This document shows positions 56,186 through 64,000 of a stretch of DNA of 64,000 nucleotides, one piece after another. Made by a program: the position numbers and the translations under genes. The notes under the pieces were generated by a model that saw nothing but the letters and a program-made list of their open reading frames with translations, did no database searches and was not told the DNA's origin. Location: contig CM040099.1 in NCBI GenBank assembly GCA_022496805.1, positions 2,048,501-2,112,500 on the forward strand, in the 5' to 3' direction. The stretch's first letter is position 1. Each line of letters begins with the position of its first letter. The DNA is from Pohlia nutans. Taxonomy: Eukaryota > Streptophyta > Bryopsida > Bryales > Mniaceae.

Positions 56186-56296
56186 TCCAAGTGTAAAAAG
56201 GGTTCAATAAAATCTCATTCCATATAGACAGTGTGAACGGGGCACTCCGGTGGGGTTCTCTCGTCTCCTCCGTCGTTGAGGAAGAAGCTCGTTGCG

Positions 56297-56421
56297 ATGG
56301 CGATTCCAAACCTCACTCGCGATGGATTAGACAGGGCACCTTGCAAGCGACGATGGTGAAGAAGAAGAAGAAGAAAAAGAATCGAAGGCGGAGACAGCAT
56401 CGATCGAGGGTTTCGGAATGA
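56297..56421 (+). promoter_or_regulatory. Leader upstream ORFs of the O-fucosyltransferase gene
   Basis: Before the main ATG (56439) the presumed leader holds four upstream ATGs: a 20-codon uORF (56297-56359), a two-codon ATG-GAT-TAG (about 56323), a 22-codon Lys/Arg-rich uORF (56353-56421), and ATG-AAG-TAG (about 56418). If the transcript starts upstream of them they should lower translation of the main frame. Confidence 0.4.
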
Positions 56422-56438
56422 AGTAGCTGGTGGGATCA

Positions 56439-59400
56439 ATGGGGCGATTCAGCTGGGGAGTGAGGGCGAAGAGCCGCAAGGAGACTCTACTGTCGCCGGT
56501 GGAAGCCAAAACAACAACAACAGACCACGAGGGAGAACAGCCGACGACGGGGAAAGGCGATTCTTCTGCTTTGGCTTCAACCACAGTATTCATCAAGCTC
56601 CTGTGGGTTCTTGCATTGTGCGCCGCAGCGCTTTTTGGCTACTGCATCGAAGCCACGCCTGTGCGCCTCAGCAATGCCATGTTCACTAACCATCTCTTCT
56701 CCGTAAGAATCATGAATTTCTTGAAGTCTACTTTCTACTCTAGTGTACAAATTTTGAAGATTTTTGGTTTTTTTATATGCTCAGTAGGTCAAGGGTTCCA
56801 TCTACACCACAAACTGTAATTACTATGAGTACTACCAATGACGAAGAAGTTTCTTTCCATTACACAAATCTCTACTTATGTGGAAGAAATATTAGACAAG
56901 GAACCCTGACCATATTACCAGGCAGTAATGGGTACTCCCTCCGTCCCAAAGTTATTGTCATGTTGTTTGAAAGTGCTTTTTTAAGTAGGTCAAAAAAATA
57001 CTTCATTGTGGCTAATTTTATTTAGGTTGCAATGGACACATGCAATGTTCTTCAATCATTCTAAGTGACATAATTTCGAACCTTTTTTAATCATGTTTCT
57101 GACAATATGATCAATGAAATTGGCTCAAAGAAATACCAAGCAAACAAGTTGGACAAAAACTTTGGGAGGGAGGGAGTACAAAAAATGATGGAAAATTCTT
57201 GGTTATCACTTGCTAAATTGAGTAACTACTTGCAAAACTTGCTATAAACAGCAGTTTGGCAGTTTGGCAGTAATGTTTAGTTCCCAGTGAATTGGACAAG
57301 GTTCCCTGTGAAATCTTGTAACCCTGGCCTTGGAATTCCAAACCCACAGTAACTGCAGTTATGTTTTTCTATTGGATTTTCATAGTTAGAGTCCTACTCA
57401 TTGAACAACCTTACTGTAGTGATATTTTTGTACCTATACTACTGAATTTGTAGATTTTTTGAGGCTTTCGTAGTTTTTTGATGTTTCAGCTTACGATTTC
57501 TTTCCATTATTAAAAATTATGAAATGTCTTGAGTATGCGAAATATGTGCTGGGCTTCATAGATGTAACAAATCTGATGGTGAAAGTGAGAGTGCAAAGAT
57601 GGAAATAAAGCTTGTGCAAATAGTGAAGAACAATTTTACGATGTTGCTTTTTGGAAATCATTGTCGTGCAGGAATACAAACCTCCCCGTCGTTTACATAT
57701 GAATCTTCTACACAGCCGGAGGTCCTCGTTTTCCATGGTCAGTGAACAGAGAGTTTCGTGTATGGCATTGTAGCATTGTTTTCCAGTTCGACGTTCAGGG
57801 TTTAGGGTTTAGCTCTTCGTATGATTGTAGGGACTAGTAATGATTTTGAATTGAAATTGGGCAAGCGACGGTTGGTGTAGCAGAATGTTGTGGACCCTGT
57901 CAGCCTGTGGAGCTCTCCTTCCGACAATGGATGGAAACCTTGTTTAAACTACACTCTTGGTAAGCCTGAACTGCAATCTACATGAATTCGTTACTACTAC
58001 CTCCGTCCCAAAGTTATTGTCATGTTTGAAAGTCATGTTTGAAAGTGCTTTTTTTAAGTAGGTCAAAAAAATACTTCCTTGTGGCTAATTTTATTTAGGT
58101 TGCAATGAACACATGCTATGTTCTTCAATCATTCTAGTGACATAATTTGGAACCTCTTTTAATCATGTTTCTTAAAATATGATCAATGAAATTGGCTCAA
58201 AGAAATACCAAGCAAACAAGTTGGACAATAACTTTGGGACGGAGGGAGTACTAAAAATTTAGCAATGGACAGAATTGTGGCAGTCATAAAAACTAGGCTA
58301 TGATTCTTGGTCTCAGGATAAATAATGCAGCTCTTTTCTGTTTGAACAAGGTGGTGAATCCTCGGCTCCAGCATCTGGCTACCTGCAAGTGATGTGCTCT
58401 GGAGGCCTGTTTCAAATTCACATCTGTGTATGCAACACTTACCTTACACTTCTGTATATATTGTTGACACAATCGATCATGACAGACACTGACTGCTTGT
58501 AACAGGTCTGCAACGCTGTGGCAGTTGCAAAGCTGGTGAATGCAACGCTGCTGATCCCCTATTTCAGAGGATCATTAGTATGGAAAGACCCGAGGTAAGG
58601 ATTCTAAACCCTAAACCCGGTGCCCATAGTCGGCAATGAAGATGTGTGTTTGTCAACATTTTGCCGTCAGATTGATTTGTTGTGTGTCTGCATGTCAGTC
58701 AATTCGGCGACATATATGACATTGGCCATTTTATTTCCTACTTCAAGACTGATATACAAATAAACACCACAATCATTTGTATTTATAAACCCTAAACCCT
58801 AAACCTTGTGCCCATAGTCGGCAATGGAGATGTATGTTTGTCAACGTTTTTGACGTCAGATTGATTTGTGTGTGTCTGCGTGTTATTCAATTTGGCGACA
58901 TATATGATATTGACCATTTTATTTCCTACTTCAAGAATGATATACAAATAAATACCACAACCATTTGTATTTATAAACCCTAAAACCCTAAACCTTGTGC
59001 CCATAGTCGGCAATGGAGATGTGTGTTTGCCTGCCGATTTGAACGTTGTTGTTGCCGTTAAATTGATTTGGTGTGTGTCTGCATGCCAGTCAATTCGGCG
59101 ACATATATGACACGGACCATTTTATTTCCTACTTCAAGAATGACGTACAAATAATACGACAATTGCCAGATGAGTATGCCTGGAGCACTGTCGACCTGTA
59201 CGCGGAACACTGCCTAGAAAGGCCCAACTGCTTGACGTATGTCGCTAAGCATAGTACCATGAGCTGGTACCTTGAGAAGCTGCCACCTCTATTAGAAAGG
59301 TAAACATTCTGCTTTGCAAAATCAATTCACTAAACCCTAAACCCTAGAACCCTAACCTGACCTGCTTTGCATCCAGGCATGGTGTGGCTGTTCTAGATGG

Positions 59401-62100
59401 ACCTACTCAATACTCTGGTTGGGACCACAAGCTGACGTTCGAGGGCCTCCCTGTGCACATCACGAAACTACGATGCAGAGCCAATTTTGAGGGCCTTAAA
59501 TTTGTGCCTGCTATTCAAGAGCTTGGGAAGAGGCTGGTAGACCGAATCAGAGGCAAGGGTTTCCAGAGTCCAATGGTGGCTCCAAGCCAAACGACTGCAC
59601 CTCAGCCATGGTGGTCTGCACAGGACGACGAAATTCTTTCAGGTATGTGAATTATTGTTCTCTGGAAGTTCATCAGCTTGCAAAATAGTGCTGGTGGTGC
59701 TAATAAGCAATCCAGAATGGCTATAAGGTCGAGGCACCTAAAACCGATGGATGAATCGATATTTTGAGTATTTTCCTCTTTTAGCAATAAGAAATTAAGA
59801 AGTTTTCATTTTTTGATAATTATTTGAATAAGTACAAATTTTCAAAGTGGAAGTTGTAGGTTTACCAAAAACTGATCAAATGTACAAATGAGGTACATCT
59901 TCCCTTTCAAAATCTAGAAACTAGGCAAGAATCTAGGGTGGTTGGTTTTGTGTACATGGTCGGGAATGGGTGTCTCAACCTTACTGGTGTTCCTTTGATC
60001 AACCAAGTTGGGCCTCATGTTTTTTTAGCAGTTTTGAGTAGGTCCTATGTGGGTTTCTTTTTGTTAGAATTTATTTATTTATCGACCAACACGTGCAATG
60101 TTCTTCACTGATTCTAGTGATATAAAATTTGGTATCATCTGAATTATATTTTTCTCAGTATGATCAATTGAATTTGGCATTTTAAAATCATGAATTCTTG
60201 GTCCTTAAGATGAGGGAAAGATTGCAGGCAGGACCCATGGGGACTCAGTGGGAGGCCGATACCTTGGTCTGCATGTGCGTTTTGAGAAAGACATGATTGC
60301 GCACTCGGCTTGTTACTACGGGGGAGGTCGTGCTGAGAAGCGTGCCCTTGCGGCTTTCCGAGCTAAAGTCTGGAAGTATTTTTTCTAACCTTTTATCAGG
60401 ATGTTTTGGCATATTTGAAGTAACCCCCTCCTACCTTAATCAACGAGCCAATTAGTTTTTACAACTAGGCACTTAGCTAGACAAATAGTCAATAATGACA
60501 GATATTAGCCCCAAAAGGACCAAGAAGCCCAAATTGCGTCTCATGTTTTTTTTTAGCAATTTTGAGTAGGTCATGTGTATACTTCCTTTTGTTCAAATTT
60601 ATTTATTTTTTGACCAACACATGCAATGTTCTTCACTCATTCAGTAGATATAAAAATCTGGTCCCATCTTAATTATATTTTTTACAATATGATTGATTGA
60701 ATTTTTCATTTTAAAACCATGAATCCTTGGTCCTTTAGGGGTTAGATACTTCTCGTAAATTCCTCCCTGTCTTGGCGGGTTTAAATCCACTATCAGATCT
60801 CTTCGGGTTTAGGGTTTAAGACTTTAGGGTTTAGGGCTTGTGAACATGATTTTTGTTGACAGTTGGGGGGCTTTCTCACAGGAGAGGAGTGAGCAAGACT
60901 CAGTATAAGCCGGAGAATTTACGCATGAATGGAAGCTGCCCTCTTACACCAGATGAGATGGGGCTTCTGCTGGCCGGGCTGGGCTTCCCAACTACTACTC
61001 CCATATATATGGCGAGCAAGGTAACTAATTCATCATGTCCTGCAGCAAAAAATTCCGCTTTTTATCTCCTTTTAATTGCACCTCAATGGCAATAGCTTGA
61101 TGGTTGTGTTGAGTTAAAACTTACAGTGCTGTATAATTCGGTTTGCAGGACTTGTATGGAGGGCAAGCTCGGATCAAGCCCTTGAGAGAGATATTTCCTT
61201 CGCTTGAGAGTAAATATACCTTGGCCACAAAGAAAGAGCTTCGGCCTTTCCTACCTTACGCCCACAAGCTTGCAGCCTTGGACTTCCTGGTCCTCCTCAA
61301 TAGTGATGTCTTCATGTCCAACGCTGCTGGCAACTTTCCCAACGTTCTGGTGAGCAAATGGATGTATTTTTTGAGGACTGCTGTGTCCATTCAAACATCT
61401 TAACCCTTAAAGGTCCAGATTGGCCATTCCAGCCAGTATTATACGGCCGTATTTCATTGTATTTGGAATGGTTCTACACCTCCTCTGAGTCTCATATCAA
61501 AAGTGAAGTTAAAATTCATGTCTACATGGTTTTAAAAGCTATTGGGGTCTCAATTTGGAACTTTCTACTTACAACAAATGTTAAATATACGGCAACGTAT
61601 CTACTATGCCCTAAAACCTTTAAGGGTTAACCCCTAAAGGACTAAGAAGCCCAAATTGAACCTCATTTTTTTTTTTGGTTTTGAGTAGGTCCTATGTGGA
61701 CTTCATTTTGTCCAAATTTATATGTTTTTTGACCAACACATGCAATATTCTTCACTGATTGTTGTGATAAAAAATTTGGTCCTATCTGAATTATATTTTC
61801 CACAATGTGATTGATTGAATTTGTCGTTTGGAAACCATAGTTTAACTCTAGTGGTTGTGTATGGTGCAGAGCGGGCAGCGGACATTCTATGGGCCTCGGA
61901 AGTCCATTCATGCTGACAAGAGGCTGTTAGCCAACCTTTTTGCAAACACCTCCATTGGCTGGCCTGAGTTTTCAACCAGAGTTATTGAAGGTCATCACAA
62001 CAGGCTGGGTGCTCCGGCACGCCGGATGCCGAAATATTCTATTTTCAGGTACCCTGCTCCTGATTGTATGTGTCAAGAACCCATCACAGCTATGGAATAA
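56439..62100 (+). CDS. Plant O-fucosyltransferase family protein
   Basis: Eleven exons: 56439-56702, 57672-57737, 57884-57959, 58351-58427, 58506-58594, 59090-59299, 59377-59642, 60228-60375, 60882-61020, 61149-61349, 61870-62100. All borders are GT-AG and phases join to 588 residues plus stop. Probable Golgi type II membrane enzyme transferring fucose or a related sugar from a GDP-sugar. The single anchor is at about 50-69. Then SLWSSPSDNGWKPC, GYLQVMCSGGL (145-155), AVAVAKLVNATLL, FGDIYDTDHFI, LRCRANFEGLKF, LHVRFEKDM (364-372), CPLTPDEMGLLL, SDVFMSNAAGNF (497-508), GQRTFYGPRKSI and C-terminal PAPDCMC, in the order of plant family members. The usual GGLNQ reads GGLFQ. The acceptor substrate cannot be told. 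Introns carry several MITEs. Confidence 0.93.
56935..57176. mobile_element. Stowaway MITE in intron 1 of the O-fucosyltransferase gene
   Basis: Termini CTCCCTCCGTCCCAAAG and the complement, flanked by TA. Related copies lie at 57997-58248 and 62990-63240. Tc1/mariner-type non-autonomous element. Confidence 0.9.
57997..58248. mobile_element. Stowaway MITE in intron 3
   Basis: Left end CTACCTCCGTCCCAAAG (one change from the consensus), right end CTTTGGGACGGAGGGAG, flanked by TA. Confidence 0.9.
58600..59165 (+). repeat. Three tandem copies of the intron 5 end plus start of exon 6
   Basis: A unit of about 185 bp beginning with AAACCCTAAACC-type repeats and GCCCATAGTCGGCAATG, and ending in the first 60 or so bases of exon 6 (TTCGGCGACATATATGA), occurs at about 58600-58780, 58785-58970 and 58975-59160. 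Only the last copy continues into the full exon 6. Copy 1 keeps an AG acceptor; copy 2 has lost it (TAT in place of CAG). Confidence 0.9.
60000..60212. mobile_element. MITE family A in intron 7
   Basis: AGTTTTGAGTAGGTCCTATG, the GATTCTAGTGATATAAAA core and CTTGGTCCTTAAG end; left end truncated. It stops about 15 bp before the exon 8 acceptor. Confidence 0.65.
60509..60741. mobile_element. MITE family A in intron 8 (best-kept copy)
   Basis: CCCCAAAAGGACCAAG at the left and CTTGGTCCTTTAGGGG at the right form a 16-bp inverted repeat with one mismatch, flanked by TTAG on both sides, a variant of the TTAA target. Confidence 0.8.
61400..61630. mobile_element. TTAA-flanked MITE in intron 10
   Basis: TTAA-CCCTTAAAGGTCC at the left and AAACCTTTAAGGG-TTAA at the right; inverted relative to the related 27997-28229 element. 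Confidence 0.75.
61627..61845. mobile_element. MITE family A in intron 10
   Basis: Begins TTAA-CCCCTAAAGGACTAAG at the TTAA shared with the preceding element; family A core follows (GTTTTGAGTAGGTCCTATG). Right end decayed just before the exon 11 acceptor. Confidence 0.7.
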
Positions 62101-62179
62101 GAGATCCTCAAATTTCTTGCTAGAAATTGAGTTCCCGATTTGACTTGGGAAGACTTTTTCCCAGCTATAGCGTTCAAGG

Positions 62180-62380
62180 CTGGTATATTGCTTGTGGATA
62201 CCAACCAAACTTCTCTTATTTGGCAAAGTTTAGGTCTGGGCTAGCATATTAGGTTTGGAAAATAGGGATACCAATGTCACTGGTATATTGCTTGTGGATA
62301 CCAGCTAGACTCTTCTTCTTTGACAAAATTTAGGTCTAGGCTAGTATATTAGGTTTGGAAAATAGGGATACCAATGTTAC
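62180..62380. repeat. 100-bp tandem duplication
   Basis: Two 100-bp units starting CTGGTATATTGCTTGTGG, about 90% alike, lie just 3' of the O-fucosyltransferase coding region, probably in or near its 3' UTR. Confidence 0.9.
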
Positions 62381-62879
62381 TGGTGGGCATGCTCTAAGGT
62401 AGAGCATATTATAACCCTCAAAAGGCACTTGATTCTATATTTACCTCTGTTACCAACTGCAACTCATCTTTTGTACACGAGGATCAAATTCAGACAACCT
62501 GGTGTCAAAATTGGATTACCCTCCATCAATCACTCCCAAGTCAAATTGGGAACTCGATTTTTATCATAGAAAATAAATAAATTGAAAACGAACAAAACCT
62601 TGAGAATCTCGCCATCCAGTTCATTACTCATTAGGGATTAGGGATTGTTTCCATGTTGAACCCAACCTGACATTGATTGACGGGTTGGGTGGCTTCCATG
62701 CTAATTTGTAGAACCCAACTCACCATAAACAATGTCGGGTTCCATTACAAGTCTTCACAACAACAACTCAAACAAAAGACAGCTTGGAAGACTTGACATT
62801 GACCGAAAATGAAGCCAAATTGTGCCATGTGTCTTAAAGGTGATTTTCAACCAAATGCGTGCATCATTGCAAAGGTCAT
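62381..62879. other. Intergenic DNA
   Basis: No gene or clear element seen. Confidence 0.4.
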
Positions 62880-63896
62880 TTAACCTTTTAGTGCCAAGGG
62901 TGGTTATGGAGAAACCACAATTTTTTTGATGATATATTTTTTAAACTTTCCCTCTTGAAATTAGGGATATTATTAATAGGATTAAACTACTCCCTCCGTC
63001 CCAAAGTTACTGTCATGTTTGAAAGTCATGTTTGAAAGTGCTTTTTTAAGTAGGTAAAAAAAATACTCCCTTGTGGCTAATTTTATTTAGGTTGCAGTGA
63101 ACACATGCTATGTTCTTCAATCATTCTAGTGACATAATTTGGAACCTTTTTTAACCATGTTTCTTACAATATGATCAATGAAATTGGCTCAAAGAAATAC
63201 CAAGCAAACAAGTTGGACAATAACTTTGGGACGGAGGGAGTATAAAATTGTAAGCATAGCTTAATGAAACAAGTGTCAATTAAATATTGGTAAGATTAAA
63301 CCATTGGATTGGAAAATTATAGTATGTCTTTGAACCAAATAATGTTCACTCAAAAATGAGATTTTGGAGGGTGTGACTTCAAAGTTAAATAGAATTTGGA
63401 TTAAATTTTCAAAAATAAAAGTGAAGAGGTTCATATCAAGAATAGATTCACACATGAGTATTGTGAATTTTATAAGTGAGTGACTTATCCATATATAGTT
63501 TAGGACAATGATTCATACGTTAAAATAAGAAAAGAATTAGTACATTGATCAAGATCTGAATACATACATTAATGGAACATGAACAAGTGAACACAATCCA
63601 AAAAAAATTACAAGATAACAAACTTTCAAACACATGAAATACTGCATAATACATGTGCTATATTTGTACGTATTTGTTGTATTTTGAGGTATTTGTAATA
63701 TTTTGTGTTTTGTACATAAGTATTTAGATATTTAAGAAAATCTTATTCCAAATTTTCATTTTGCATCAATTGCAAAATCAAAAGTCACACATCTAAACTT
63801 CAAACACGTCATTGAGATGGTTCACATATTTTACAACATTTCATTTTCTGGTGATCTAGTGACCGCTTATTGGTTACATGGGCACTAAAGGGTTAA
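62880..63896. mobile_element. TTAA-flanked MITE, family F, copy 3 (inverted, with nested Stowaway)
   Basis: TTAA-CCTTTTAGTGCCAAGGG at the left and GGGCACTAAAGGG-TTAA at the right. The interior is the reverse complement of 22485-23295 (shared AAGTTTGTTATCTTGT). A Stowaway element at 62990-63240 is inserted in it. Confidence 0.8.
62990..63240. mobile_element. Stowaway MITE nested in family F copy 3
   Basis: CTCCCTCCGTCCCAAAG start, CTTTGGGACGGAGGGAG end, TA on both sides. Confidence 0.92.
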
Positions 63897-64000
63897 GTTA
63901 AATGTGCTTTCCAAACAAGCCTTTGTGGCACAATATTTGTTTTGCACACACATGTCAGTAGTAGAAAAGTGTAGTTACTATTCCTAATTGAAGAAATCAA

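Noticed and set aside
58600..59360. Telomere or subtelomere
   Set aside because: Only two or three CCCTAAA units at a time, embedded in gene introns.
1..64000. CRISPR array, operons or bacterial genes
   Set aside because: No regularly spaced identical repeats with unique spacers; introns and plant elements show a eukaryotic nuclear sequence.

Overview
This is a window of a land-plant nuclear genome. It is AT-rich and gene-poor, with GT-AG introns, short TTTAGGG-type repeats in introns, Stowaway elements (CTCCCTCCGTCCC termini, TA targets) and plant gene families: double-B3 (REM-like) transcription factors, a P450 relic, an ER-type FKBP and a plant O-fucosyltransferase. The lineage cannot be fixed from the sequence. 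A DD34E Tc1 element and a retrotransposon with 2A-like peptides are both unusual for flowering plants, so a seed-free plant or horizontal acquisition should be considered.

Layout. 1-8300: intergenic DNA with miniature elements and a degenerate repeat field. 8358-8861 (-): single-exon secreted FKBP, with an ER-stress-like promoter motif upstream and a perfect 16-bp hairpin touching its stop codon. 9178-14500: miniature elements. 17438-20350 (+): four-exon double-B3 gene with a frameshift in its second B3 domain and three tandem foldbacks in intron 1. 20400-32400: a motif array, many TTAA-bounded elements and a 1-kb palindrome. 35177-35505 (-): P450 relic. 36426-37318 (+): truncated paralogue of the B3 gene, apparently from a segmental duplication.

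39578-51789 (-) is the most striking part: a giant non-LTR retrotransposon. Reading in its own direction it has a leader, an SR-rich ORF, ORF1 with a coiled-coil end, and an ORF2 of about 2,690 codons. ORF2 carries Asn-Thr repeats, two 2A-like motifs (one intact), an APE endonuclease, a reverse transcriptase (YADD), a long linker with a Cys cluster and a methyltransferase-like stretch, RNase H, a CCHC finger and a KPD...E nuclease-like tail. ORF2 is broken by one in-frame TAA and by an apparently intact Tc1 transposon (42904-44500).

56439-62100 (+): an 11-exon O-fucosyltransferase gene. All exon phases join and give 588 codons. Its introns host Stowaway and TTAA-type elements, and the 5' part of exon 6 is present in three tandem copies. 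The rest of the window is dominated by TTAA-flanked miniature elements with CCC(C/T)TAA-type termini, resembling piggyBac-type MITEs. Adjacent copies often share one TTAA.
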